DNA of 62,939 bases from JAFNAG01 sp041501225 (lineage in GTDB: Bacteria > Acidobacteriota > UBA6911). Shown in pieces: positions 45,312 to 54,041 of the stretch (position 1 is its first letter; the number at the start of each line of letters is the position of its first letter). The position numbers were made by a program, and so were the translations under genes. The notes beneath the pieces were generated by a model. The model was not told the origin of the DNA. It saw only the letters and a list, made by a program, of their open reading frames with translations, and made no database searches. The stretch covers positions 1 to 62,939 of the forward strand of contig JBGQNR010000010.1 of NCBI GenBank assembly GCA_041501225.1. The letters are read 5' to 3'.

Positions 45312-45920
45312 ATGAAAGCAATCTTCTTGTTTGATGTAGATACGCAACGCGATTTGATGCTCTCCGATGGCGAGCTCTGTGTTCCGGGAGCCGAGCGCAT
45401 GATTCCCAAGCTGCGCCGGCTCTTTGATTTTGCAAAGACGAATGCTGTTACGATCATTTCCTCGGCAATCGCCAACGCGCCCGAGGGTCCTCGGATCGGG
45501 AAATACCCGGTTCACTGTGTGCGGGGGACGGAGGGCCAACGCAAGATCGACGACACTCTCCTGCTTCACCCACTGGTGCTTGAAAACAAGCCAGTGGATC
45601 GCAGCTTTGCCGACCTCGTGCGCAAGCATCAGCAGATCATCGTCGAGAAGAGCGGTTTCGATGTCTTCGGCAACCCGGTTTTTGAGAAACTGTTGCGCGT
45701 GCTCCCGCAGCGCGCCATTCTCTTTGGGGTGCCCTTGGACCATTCGATCAAGCTGGCAGCGCTGGGCTTGCGCCGCATGGGATATAAGGCCGCGGTGATT
45801 CAGAACGCAGTTCTCCCGCTTGAAACGCGAGAGGCCGGCAAAGCTGAGGCAGAGATGCGCCGTGCCGGTGTGGAGTTCATCCCACTGGAGGTTCTGCTGG
45901 GCGCTCTGACCGCAGTGTAG
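45312..45920 (+). CDS. Isochorismatase-fold protein with Ser at the catalytic Cys position
   Basis: The fold includes nicotinamidases, ureidoacrylate and isochorismate hydrolases, which use an Asp-Lys-Cys triad. D10 (FDVDTQRDL) and K113 (VEKSGFDVF) fit the triad. The usual GVxTDxC loop reads GVPLDHS here, so Ser145 replaces Cys. ATG 45312 was chosen since it yields the canonical start MKAIFLFDVDTQRDL. About 202 residues. It may be an inactive or re-purposed member; the substrate is unknown. hemW follows by 36 bp. Confidence 0.82.
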   Translation: MKAIFLFDVDTQRDLMLSDGELCVPGAERMIPKLRRLFDFAKTNAVTIISSAIANAPEGPRIGKYPVHCVRGTEGQRKIDDTLLLHPLVLENKPVDRSFADLVRKHQQIIVEKSGFDVFGNPVFEKLLRVLPQRAILFGVPLDHSIKLAALGLRRMGYKAAVIQNAVLPLETREAGKAEAEMRRAGVEFIPLEVLLGALTAV

Positions 45921-45956
45921 GATTATGAAAGCGGCTGCTCCTGCAGCGGATTATCT

Positions 45957-47099
45957 ATGAACACCGGCATCTACATTCATGTTCCATTCTGCCGCTCGAA
46001 ATGTTCCTATTGCAGCTTCGTATCTCGAACCTTGGATGAACCCCTGGCAGAGCGATATTGCCGGGCGGTCGTGGGCGAGATAGAAGCCCTCGGTAAGAGT
46101 TCTCATGTTAGACACACCGTCGATAGCATCTACATTGGCGGCGGCACTCCTGCGCTGCTCCCCGCGCTGCAAATCGCATCGATTTTAGTGGCTTGCCGCC
46201 GGCAATTCGATGTCGTGGCAGATGTCGAGCTTTCGATCGAAGCCAATCCGGGAACTCTGACTGCTGAAAAGTTGCGCGTCTACCGGAGCTTGGGGATCAA
46301 TCGTGTCTCTCTGGGAGCTCAGAGTTTTTCTGATGAGGAACTTGCCGGCATCGGCCGCATCCATAGCGCCTCGGAAATCGGCATCGCGTGCGCGCAACTG
46401 CGCGACTGCGGCATCGAAAATCTTAACCTCGATCTGATTCTGGGGCTCCCCGGGCAGACCGCACATCAATGGAAGGCAAATCTGCAATCTGCTGCCGCCT
46501 TGTCACCCTCGCATGTTTCCATTTACATGCTGGAACTCGACGAGAAGGTGCCGCTTTTTCATTCCCTGGCCGCGGGCCGGTGTCACGTGCCGGACGAGGA
46601 ACTGGTCGCCGACTGGTACCTGCAGTCGATCGATTTCCTCAATGACCACGGCCTCCCCCAATACGAGATCAGTAATTTCGCCCGCCCGGGTTGCGAATGC
46701 CGGCACAATCTGAAATACTGGCGGCGGGAGCCCGTGCTTGGTTTTGGGCTGGCCGCCCATTCCTATGACGGAACGTCACGTTCCGCGAATCTCGGGGATC
46801 TTAGCGAATATTTAGGCGCCGTGGAGGAAGGCAGATCCCCGGTGCAATGGCGTGAGTTGTTAAACTCTATCCGGGATTTGGAGGAGACGATCTTTTTGGG
46901 CCTGCGCTTGCGCAAGGGATTGGATTGGGAGCATGTGCGCCGGAGTTTTGACTCAGGCAGAGTTGAAACATGTGAAGCGTCGTTCAAGGAAATGGCCGAA
47001 ATGGGCTTGCTCGAGTGGGAACAGTCGGATGTGCGCCTCACGCAGCGCGGCATGCTTCTGTCGAATGAAATATTTCAAAAATTTGTGCATCTTGGGTAA
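45957..47099 (+). CDS. hemW: HemW-like radical SAM protein
   Basis: HemW is a heme chaperone related to the oxygen-independent coproporphyrinogen oxidase HemN. The radical SAM cluster ligands are C12, C16 and C19 (CRSKCSYC), and the fourth Cys of true HemN is missing, as in HemW. GGGTPALL and ANPGTLT are present, with a C-terminal HemW-like part (EISNFARPGCECRHNLKYW). Length 380 residues. Often misnamed as HemN. Confidence 0.92.
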   Translation: MNTGIYIHVPFCRSKCSYCSFVSRTLDEPLAERYCRAVVGEIEALGKSSHVRHTVDSIYIGGGTPALLPALQIASILVACRRQFDVVADVELSIEANPGTLTAEKLRVYRSLGINRVSLGAQSFSDEELAGIGRIHSASEIGIACAQLRDCGIENLNLDLILGLPGQTAHQWKANLQSAAALSPSHVSIYMLELDEKVPLFHSLAAGRCHVPDEELVADWYLQSIDFLNDHGLPQYEISNFARPGCECRHNLKYWRREPVLGFGLAAHSYDGTSRSANLGDLSEYLGAVEEGRSPVQWRELLNSIRDLEETIFLGLRLRKGLDWEHVRRSFDSGRVETCEASFKEMAEMGLLEWEQSDVRLTQRGMLLSNEIFQKFVHLG

Positions 47100-47200
47100 A
47101 GCGTTGGCATGAAGATTAGGCCGCGAGGATTAGTGGACAGTAGATATCCCGAGGTTTATTGATCATTATATTCTCCGTTTAGCATAGCAAGAGGAATGTG

Positions 47201-48244
47201 ATGGCAGACTCGATTATCGATTTGCGCAGCGATACGGTCACCAAGCCGACCAAGGAAATGCGGGACGCGATGGCAGCCGCCGAGGTGGGTGACGATGTGT
47301 ATGGGGAGGATCCTACAGTCAACCGGCTGCAGGAGCGGGCTGCCGCCATTTTTGACAAGGAGGCGGCTATATACGTTCCCAGCGGCACCATGGGCAATCA
47401 AATCGCCATCCATCTGCATACAAGCCCTGGCCAGGAAGTGATTGTCGAAAGGCAGGGCCACATATTCAACTATGAACTGGCGGCCATGGCAGCGATCAGC
47501 GGGACGCTGGCACGTCCCATTCCTGCCCCTTCAGGAATCTTGAGCTGGGATCTGATTCGCCCGGGACTTGCACCGAAAATCTATTATCGCGCGCCCACGG
47601 GCCTGATCACGCTGGAGAATACTCACAACATGGCTGGCGGCACGGTCTACACCTCGGAACAGGTCTCCGATATATGTCACAAAGCACATGAACTGGGCCT
47701 GCCGGTGCATCTGGATGGCGCGCGGATCTTTAACGCGGCCGTCGCACTCGGCACGAGCGTATCTGCACTCAGCCGATCATGTGATTCCGTGATGTTTTGC
47801 CTGTCCAAAGGATTGGCCGCGCCTGTAGGCTCCATGCTGGTCGGCTCGGCGCGCTTTATCGAGGAGGCACGCCGTGTTCGCAAAATGTTGGGTGGCGGCA
47901 TGCGCCAGGCGGGTGTTCTCGCCGCAGCCGGACTGATTGCCTTGGAGCAGATGCCTGCCCGCCTGCAAGAGGATCATGCGAACGCCAAACTGCTTGCCGA
48001 GTTATTGAGCAAAATCCCCACGCTGGACGTCCATCCTGATAAGGTTCAAACCAACATCGTGGTGGTGGGCGTCGCGCGCACCGGGCATGACAGCAGCGGC
48101 ATGGTTCATCTGCTCAAGAAACAGGGTGTATTGGTTGGAACGGTGGATGAGTCCACCCTGCGACTGCTGACTCATCTGGATGTGACTCGGGATCAGATGT
48201 TTCAGACTGCAAAGGTTTTCAGCGAAGCCCTGCGCCAGAAGTAG
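47201..48244 (+). CDS. ltaE: Low-specificity L-threonine aldolase
   Basis: A PLP enzyme that splits threonine or allo-threonine into glycine and acetaldehyde. The protein begins with IDLRSDTVTKPTKEMR, typical of the family, and the PLP Lys is in FCLSKGLAAPVGS. DGARIFNAAVALG is also conserved. Length 347 residues. ATG 47201 was chosen over GTG 47198, with GAGGAA upstream. It lies alone before a large repeat region. Confidence 0.94.
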   Translation: MADSIIDLRSDTVTKPTKEMRDAMAAAEVGDDVYGEDPTVNRLQERAAAIFDKEAAIYVPSGTMGNQIAIHLHTSPGQEVIVERQGHIFNYELAAMAAISGTLARPIPAPSGILSWDLIRPGLAPKIYYRAPTGLITLENTHNMAGGTVYTSEQVSDICHKAHELGLPVHLDGARIFNAAVALGTSVSALSRSCDSVMFCLSKGLAAPVGSMLVGSARFIEEARRVRKMLGGGMRQAGVLAAAGLIALEQMPARLQEDHANAKLLAELLSKIPTLDVHPDKVQTNIVVVGVARTGHDSSGMVHLLKKQGVLVGTVDESTLRLLTHLDVTRDQMFQTAKVFSEALRQK

Positions 48245-48827
48245 CCGTGACCGGGGGCAGCGCGGCTTCGCGGTTGCTCCTGGCTACTTTCTCGGCGTCC
48301 CTTCGGGACGCCCAATTTTTAGACAGTCTCCCCGGACGGGGCTTGAGGGCAAATGATTTGGTTAAGGTAAACCACCGCCTCTGGCGGTGAGACTCGAAAA
48401 AGCTATGCTGCCCGGGCGAGGTAGAGAAATTTAGATGGCGTTGGATCATGCGAGTGTTCGGAGGGTTACGAGACGGAGCCCTGAAGGGGCGCAACAACAA
48501 AGCCCAGGGCGTGAGCCCTGGGAACAACGGCAGTGCTCGATAGAGCCCTGAAAGGGCGAAGCAGCCTGCCCCACCCTTTCAGGGCTGTTTTACGTGGGCG
48601 CACATTCCCAGGGCTAACGCCCTGGGCTGATCTGCGGCGCCCTTTCAGGGCTCGCAACGGCCTTGCCTCCATCCGGGAGGCTTCCTGAGGCCACCCGCTC
48701 TGCGGGTGGAGACTCCCCTCCGGGATCCGGGCGCCGCATGGCGCCCGGCGACCACTGCGCCGCTGCTGTCAAATAGCTGGGCAGTCGGGCATGTTGGTCA
48801 TGCTAAGATTTCTATTTTGAGTTTCCT
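48245..48827. repeat. 583-bp cluster of palindromes without a gene
   Basis: At least seven short hairpins are visible: GGCGTCCCTTCGGGACGCC (near 48294), ACCGCCTCTGGCGGT (near 48370), CCCAGGGCGTGAGCCCTGGG (near 48504), CCCAGGGCTAACGCCCTGGG (near 48608), GAGCCCTGAAAGGGC (near 48543), CCACCCGCTCTGCGGGTGG (near 48693), and GGGCGCCGCATGGCGCCC (near 48729). The GAGCCCTGAA and CCCTTTCAGGGCTC blocks form a larger inverted repeat of about 180 bp centred near 48565. Reading frames here are side effects of the repeats. Confidence 0.8.
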
Positions 48828-49787
48828 GTGAATAAAGAACTGGTTGACAACGTTCTGGCCGGCGAATTTCGCTCGATTGCCCGCCTGATCACTCTGGTGG
48901 AAAACGGTTCGTCCGAAGCCGTGCCGCACATGCGTGCGCTCTACCGGCATACCGGGCGGTGTCTGTCCATCGGCATTACTGGAGCTACGGGCTCGGGCAA
49001 GAGCACCCTTGTCGACAAGCTGGCAAGTTTCTATCGAAGCCAGGAGAAGAAAATCGGGATCATTGCTGTCGACCCGACCAGCCCGTTCACGGGCGGTGCG
49101 ATTCTCGGGGACAGGATCCGGATGCAGTCGCGCTCCCTGGACGACGGGACTTTCATCCGCAGCATGGCAACGCGCGGGAACCTGGGGGGCTTGGCTCGGG
49201 CGACGGCTGATGTGCTGCTGATTTTGGATGCTGCCGGATTCGATGTAGTGTTGATCGAAACCGTCGGAGTTGGACAGGACGAGGTTGAAATCGCGCGCAC
49301 CGCCCATGTGACCCTGGTATTGCTCGTTCCCGGAATGGGGGACGACGTTCAGGCTATGAAAGCCGGCATCATGGAAATCGCGGACGTATTTGTCATCAAT
49401 AAGGCCGATCATGCGGGGATTGAGCGCATGGAAGCAGAACTGAACGCGCTGATCGGCATCTCAAATCGAGGCGACATGTATAAGCCGGAGGTAGTCAAGA
49501 CGGTGGCCTCGGAAGGCAAGGGGATTGACGAGTGCGCCCGGGCCATCGATTCCTGGATTCAGCACCAGAAGGGTTCACATTTCCAAAGGGAAAAGGTGAT
49601 CCGGACCCAAAAGGAGCGCCTGTTGAATCTGGTGCGATCTGAAATTCAGCGCCGCCTGCTGCGGAATCGGCACATGGCCGAGAAACTGGAGGAGCTGGCA
49701 CGCCGGATGGCGGAGCGCCAAATCGATCCCTATTCCGCGGCTGATGATTTGTTGCGCGCCTGGAAGATTCACGATCCCTCACCCTAG
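48828..49787 (+). CDS. meaB: Methylmalonyl-CoA mutase-associated GTPase MeaB (ArgK family)
   Basis: MeaB is a G protein that protects and loads B12 into methylmalonyl-CoA mutase. The P loop is GATGSGKST (52-60), with DPTSPFTGGAILGDRIRM, ETVGVGQDEVEI and NKADH. 319 residues. The start is GTG 48828. The next gene is a methylmalonyl-CoA epimerase, which fits a propionate/methylmalonyl pathway; the mutase is outside the window. Confidence 0.94.
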   Translation: MNKELVDNVLAGEFRSIARLITLVENGSSEAVPHMRALYRHTGRCLSIGITGATGSGKSTLVDKLASFYRSQEKKIGIIAVDPTSPFTGGAILGDRIRMQSRSLDDGTFIRSMATRGNLGGLARATADVLLILDAAGFDVVLIETVGVGQDEVEIARTAHVTLVLLVPGMGDDVQAMKAGIMEIADVFVINKADHAGIERMEAELNALIGISNRGDMYKPEVVKTVASEGKGIDECARAIDSWIQHQKGSHFQREKVIRTQKERLLNLVRSEIQRRLLRNRHMAEKLEELARRMAERQIDPYSAADDLLRAWKIHDPSP

Positions 49788-49812
49788 TTTTGCAGCTGAT
49801 CAGGAGAAAAGT

Positions 49813-50244
49813 CTGCTGACGAAAATCGATCATGTCGCAATTGCGGTGCGTTCCCTGGAATCGGCACTCGAGATCTATGCGCACGCTTTGGGACTTTCCA
49901 ACTGGATTATTGAGGAGGTCCCGGAACAGAAGACAAGACTCGCCATGCTCGCGATTGGCGAGAGTCGCATCGAATTGCTCGAGGCCACGGCCGCGGATTC
50001 TCCTGTTGCCGGATTCATTGCCAAAAGGGGAGAGGGTTTGCACCACATCTGCTTCCAGGTCGAGAACCTGGACAAAGAACTGCAAAAACTAAGGGCGGCG
50101 GGAATGCGGCTCATCGATCAAACTGCGCGCATCGGAGCTGGGGGATGTCGGATCGCCTTCCTCCATCCGTCCAGCGCGGCCGGCGTGCTGATTGAGCTAT
50201 CTCAGCCGGGCGAGACCACCCACACACACTCAATTTCGGAATAG
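49813..50244 (+). CDS. mce: Methylmalonyl-CoA epimerase
   Basis: Interconverts the R and S forms of methylmalonyl-CoA. The glyoxalase-fold sequence is TKIDHVAIAVRSLESALEIY, then GEGLHHICFQVENLDKEL, with the metal-binding His and Glu residues (HVAIAV, HHICF, IELSQ) in place. The family N-terminus matches a start at CTG 49813 or 49816, with CAGGAG six to nine bases upstream. The only canonical start in frame, ATG 49744, would add 23 unrelated residues and overlap meaB by 44 bp. I therefore favour the rare CTG start. Confidence 0.88.
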   Translation: MLTKIDHVAIAVRSLESALEIYAHALGLSNWIIEEVPEQKTRLAMLAIGESRIELLEATAADSPVAGFIAKRGEGLHHICFQVENLDKELQKLRAAGMRLIDQTARIGAGGCRIAFLHPSSAAGVLIELSQPGETTHTHSISE

Positions 50245-50250
50245 GATGCC

Positions 50251-51111
50251 ATGGAACAAGTCAAGATCGGAATCATCGGTGGAAGCGGTCTGTACAATAT
50301 GGCCGAGCTGACGGAACGCAAAGAAATCCGGGTGGAGACCCCTTTCGGCTTTCCTTCGGACAACCTTATCCTCGGCAATCTGGCGGGGAAAAGGGTCGCA
50401 TTTCTCGCGCGTCACGGCCGGGGGCATCGAATTTTGCCGTCAGAACTCAATTTCCGCGCCAACATCTGCGCCATGAAACAACTCGGGGTAGAACGCATTC
50501 TCTCTGCCAGCGCGGTCGGTTCGCTCAAAGAAAAGTTGGCTCCGCTCGACATCTTGCTGCCTGATCAGTTCATCGATCGCACGTGTGGGCGGATTTCGAC
50601 ATTTTTCGGGAACGGGCTTGCCGCCCATGTGACATTCGCCGATCCGATTTGCCCCGACTTGATCGAGCAGGTCTACCATGCGGCTGGAATTGCGGGTATT
50701 CGGGTTTCCAAAGGGGGCACTTATGTCTGCATGGAGGGTCCTGCCTTCTCAACCAAGGCCGAATCCAATCTCTACCGCAGCTGGGGGGCTGACGTAATCG
50801 GCATGACCAACCTTCAGGAGGCGAAGTTGGCCCGTGAAGCGGAGATTTGCTACGTCACCCTGGCGCTCATCACCGATTACGACTGTTGGCACGAATCCCA
50901 CGAATCAGTCACCGTCGATATGATTGTTGGAAATCTCGTGCAGAACAGCAAGAACGCGCAGGCAATCATTGTGCAGACGGTGCGGGATCTCGGTGAAAAA
51001 CGGAACTGCAGTTGCGGAGAAGCACTAAAAAATGCAGTGATCACCGACAAGTCGCTGATCCCAGCTGAGACGAAGAAGAAATTGGAATCTATCATCGGCA
51101 AGTATCTTTAG
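50251..51111 (+). CDS. mtnP: S-methyl-5'-thioadenosine phosphorylase
   Basis: Splits methylthioadenosine to adenine and methylthioribose 1-phosphate. Motifs include IGIIGGSGLYNM, LARHGRGHRILPSELNFRAN, YVCMEGPAFSTKAES, WGADVIGMTNLQEAKLAREA and LITDYDCWHE, typical of the trimeric MTAP class. 286 residues. A PfkB-type kinase follows 71 bp downstream, which suggests a purine salvage unit. Confidence 0.95.
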   Translation: MEQVKIGIIGGSGLYNMAELTERKEIRVETPFGFPSDNLILGNLAGKRVAFLARHGRGHRILPSELNFRANICAMKQLGVERILSASAVGSLKEKLAPLDILLPDQFIDRTCGRISTFFGNGLAAHVTFADPICPDLIEQVYHAAGIAGIRVSKGGTYVCMEGPAFSTKAESNLYRSWGADVIGMTNLQEAKLAREAEICYVTLALITDYDCWHESHESVTVDMIVGNLVQNSKNAQAIIVQTVRDLGEKRNCSCGEALKNAVITDKSLIPAETKKKLESIIGKYL

Positions 51112-51182
51112 ACATTGGTGCGCGATGCGTAAAGGGCGTACACAATCATTTTTATGACTCATTACTGTGTTGGGAGGAATGG

Positions 51183-52091
51183 ATGGGTATTCTTGCAGTA
51201 GGTTCGGTGGCTCTCGATTCGGTCAAGACGCCATTTGGCATGGAAGAGGAGATCCTGGGAGGATCGGTCACCTATTTCAGCATCGCTGCGAGCTACTTTG
51301 CGGAGACCAGTGTCGTCGCTGTCGTGGGGGAGGACTTTCCTCCGCAGCACATCGCATCCCTGCAGAAACTGGGAATTGATACCAGTGGACTGGAAACAAG
51401 GCCGGGGAAGACCTTTCGCTGGAAAGGCGAATACGGGTTTGACCTCAACACCGCCAAAACACTGGACACACAACTCAACGTGTTCGCCGACTTCTCACCG
51501 AAGCTGCGCGCAGAGCAGCGCAAACGGGAGTTTCTGTTTCTCGGCAACATCGACCCGGACCTGCAGCGCAACGTGCTGGACCAGATGGAGCGCCCCAAGG
51601 TGATTGCCTGCGACACTATGAATTACTGGATCGAGAACAAGCCGGATTCGCTCCGCAAGACCCTGGCCCGAGTGGATATTTTGCTCATTAACGATGCAGA
51701 GATCCGCCAATTGGCGCGCGAGGCCAATCTCCTGCGGGCTGCGCGCGTAATTCTCGATTGGGGCCCAAAGATCCTGGTCATAAAACGGGGTGAGTATGGC
51801 GCGCTGATGATTGACAACAAATCTGCCTTTGGAGCGCCGGCATTTCCACTCGAAGAGGTTGTCGATCCCACGGGTGCGGGAGATTCATTCGCCGGGGGAT
51901 TTGTAGGCTACCTGGCGGCTACGCGCTCGCTCGACCAGGCTGCACTGCGCAAGGCTGTCGTTTTCGGCTCCGTTATGGCATCTTTTAACGTGAGTGAATT
52001 CGGTCCCCGCCGATTGGCAGCTCTGACGTATGCAGAGATTGAGGCCCGCTTCCGGGAGTTTCGAGAACTCACGCATTTCGAGGACCTATGA
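51183..52091 (+). CDS. PfkB-family kinase next to MTA phosphorylase
   Basis: The protein starts with the glycine-rich GILAVGSVALDSVKTP and GGSVTYFSIAA, and carries the catalytic DPTGAGDSFAGGF near residue 222-234. 302 residues. GGGAGG lies five bases before ATG 51183. Neighbouring mtnP suggests a nucleoside or methylthioribose-related sugar as substrate, for example adenosine, but sequence alone cannot tell. Confidence 0.9.
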   Translation: MGILAVGSVALDSVKTPFGMEEEILGGSVTYFSIAASYFAETSVVAVVGEDFPPQHIASLQKLGIDTSGLETRPGKTFRWKGEYGFDLNTAKTLDTQLNVFADFSPKLRAEQRKREFLFLGNIDPDLQRNVLDQMERPKVIACDTMNYWIENKPDSLRKTLARVDILLINDAEIRQLAREANLLRAARVILDWGPKILVIKRGEYGALMIDNKSAFGAPAFPLEEVVDPTGAGDSFAGGFVGYLAATRSLDQAALRKAVVFGSVMASFNVSEFGPRRLAALTYAEIEARFREFRELTHFEDL

Positions 52092-52333
52092 GTCACGTCC
52101 GCACCTCTGAATTTAAAAAACACTGTGCGGCAGAGTCTAAGCGAAAACAATTTCTCCGCAGTCTCTCATGCACCGATGGCGCAATCAGGCGCATAAAAAT
52201 GCGGAAGCGAAGCGGGCGCCGGGCGCCGGACGGCGCTCAGATCCCGGGATTATTCGAATCCAGGCCCCATCCGGCGGCCGGGGCCTACTTGGCGTGTTCA
52301 CAAATTCTCGGAACAGACCGCAGAGAAAGCAAT
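52092..52333. other. Intergenic region with two GC-rich palindromes
   Basis: GCGCCGGGCGCCGGACGGCG (near 52216) and GGCCCCATCCGGCGGCCGGGGCC-type sequence (52262-52286) are palindromes. The latter shares 18 identical bases with the insert in glnE. An open frame from 52088 runs through here but is non-homologous, so the TPR gene is started at 52334. Confidence 0.65.
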
Positions 52334-53851
52334 ATGGAACTGGCGGCGGAGCGTGGGTTGCGAATTATGTTCGCGGTCTTGTTCATTTTCGTATGCGCGG
52401 CGGCATGGGGCCAGGGACAGAAGCCGCCCACAGTTCAGGACGTCAAGGCGTATCAGGAGGCGATGGGCTGGTTCAAGAAAGCCGAGGCCATGATTGGGAC
52501 CTCCAAGGAGAACAGCGAAGACCAGGCGGACCTCTTCCGGAAAGCGATCTCGATCAAGCCCGATTTCATTGAGGCCCATTTCAATCTGGGTCTCATCTAC
52601 CTCAATCAGAAAAAGCTGCAAGCGGCCGCGGATACCTTCACGACAGTCCAGAAACTGAATCCTGACTTTGAGGCCAACGGCGAAAGCATCTATCAACTCT
52701 TAGCCATGGTCGATCGCGAGTCGGGGCATGACGCCGAGGCCATTGCCGCCCTGCAGGAAGGGATAAAAAAACAGCCAAAGAATCTGCGCATGCTGAAGGT
52801 CCTCGCCTTTCTGCAAATCCACGAAACGAATGACACTGCCGCGATCCCGACCCTGCAGGCCATTCTGGCAATCGATCCCAAGGATGACGACGCCCTTGTG
52901 AATCTAGGGATTCTCTTTCAAAAACTCAACCGTTTCGATGAAGCGGCCCAAAGCTATCGATCTGCCCTGGACTTGAATCCGGCGGACTTCAATGCCCACT
53001 ACAATCTCGCACTCCTCTTGCTGCGCCAGAAAAAGCTCGAGGAAGCCGAACTGGAGCTGGAAAAGGCTGACAGGATCTCGCCCGGGAATGCCGAGCTTTT
53101 GGAGCGGCTTGGGGATGCTTACACCTCGCAAGAGCGTCATGAGAAAGCAGCGCAGGCGTATCAGGCTGCGGCAGCAAAAGCCCCTGAGCGCGCGGTGCTG
53201 CTTTCCAAACTTGCGTTTACCCTGGCGAAGCTGCAGCGTATTCCTGAGGCGGTTGCCGCGCTGGAAAAGTCGGTTCGCATCGATCCCAATAGCGCGGACG
53301 CCTATTATCTGCTCGGCGACTTGTATTCTGACCTCAAAAGATACGACGAAAGCGTCGTGGCCTATTACGCATCCCTGAAGTTGAATCCAAAGCAGAAGGA
53401 GGTGCACTTCAACCTGGGAACGCTGTACGCGCAGGCTACGCGATATCGGGAAGCTCGCGCGGAATTGAAAGCGGCGATCGATCTCGATCCTTCCTATGCA
53501 GCCCCATGGTCCAATCTTGCCGTTGTTTGTGAAAAGCTGGATCTCGACAAGGAAGCCATCGAAGCCAACGAGAAAGTCATTGCGCTGGGGAAGGCCCTGC
53601 CGGCAAACTATTTCCGTTTGGGCCTCCTTTACGCTAAGGGAAATCTGCCGGATCCCGCCATTGCCAATTTTGCCAAGGCGATTCAGCTGGAACCGGAGAA
53701 GTACCGCCAAATCCTGCGTGAAGAATTGAAGAACGTGCACTCGGTGCTCGACAGCGTCAGGTACAAAGACGCCTTCAATCGCCTCCTGACGGGTGCGGAA
53801 GCAAGCCCCGCGGTCAAGAAATTATGGGGGGTTCTCAATTCTGAGTTGTAG
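52334..53851 (+). CDS. Exported tetratricopeptide repeat protein
   Basis: The 505-residue product has a signal peptide (LRIMFAVLFIFVCAAAWG) and about eleven TPR units, for example IEAHFNLGLIYLNQKKLQAA, FNAHYNLALLLLRQKKLEEA and SADAYYLLGDLYSDLKRYDE. TPR arrays bind proteins, and a periplasmic scaffold role is plausible. ATG 52334 was chosen because the sequence before it is repeat DNA; ATG 52367 is also possible. No enzyme domain is present. Confidence 0.88.
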   Translation: MELAAERGLRIMFAVLFIFVCAAAWGQGQKPPTVQDVKAYQEAMGWFKKAEAMIGTSKENSEDQADLFRKAISIKPDFIEAHFNLGLIYLNQKKLQAAADTFTTVQKLNPDFEANGESIYQLLAMVDRESGHDAEAIAALQEGIKKQPKNLRMLKVLAFLQIHETNDTAAIPTLQAILAIDPKDDDALVNLGILFQKLNRFDEAAQSYRSALDLNPADFNAHYNLALLLLRQKKLEEAELELEKADRISPGNAELLERLGDAYTSQERHEKAAQAYQAAAAKAPERAVLLSKLAFTLAKLQRIPEAVAALEKSVRIDPNSADAYYLLGDLYSDLKRYDESVVAYYASLKLNPKQKEVHFNLGTLYAQATRYREARAELKAAIDLDPSYAAPWSNLAVVCEKLDLDKEAIEANEKVIALGKALPANYFRLGLLYAKGNLPDPAIANFAKAIQLEPEKYRQILREELKNVHSVLDSVRYKDAFNRLLTGAEASPAVKKLWGVLNSEL

Positions 53852-54041
53852 GATTTTGGAATGCGGATTTTGGGTTGAAAAGCAGGATCCGTTTAGTCTT
53901 TTGGCCAAGGATTGCCTACCAACTCAGTCTTGACGGGTCGTCAATCAAAAATTCGCAATTCAAAATCCAAATTTTATAGATCCTGAATGGCGCAAGGATC
54001 AGGCAGGTCCCGGCTTTCAATCCAAAATCCGCAATTCAAAA
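53852..54041. repeat. Intergenic region with AT-rich repeat CGCAATTCAAAATC
   Basis: CGCAATTCAAAATC occurs at 53954-53967 and 54030-54043, and inverted relatives (GGATTTTGGAATGCGGATTT) at 53852-53878. The right copy touches the stop of the convergent lpxL-like gene. The repeat differs from families A and B. Confidence 0.65.

Noticed and set aside
52088..52333. N-terminal extension of the TPR protein
   Set aside because: The extension is encoded by repeat palindromes, and the signal peptide only appears after ATG 52334.
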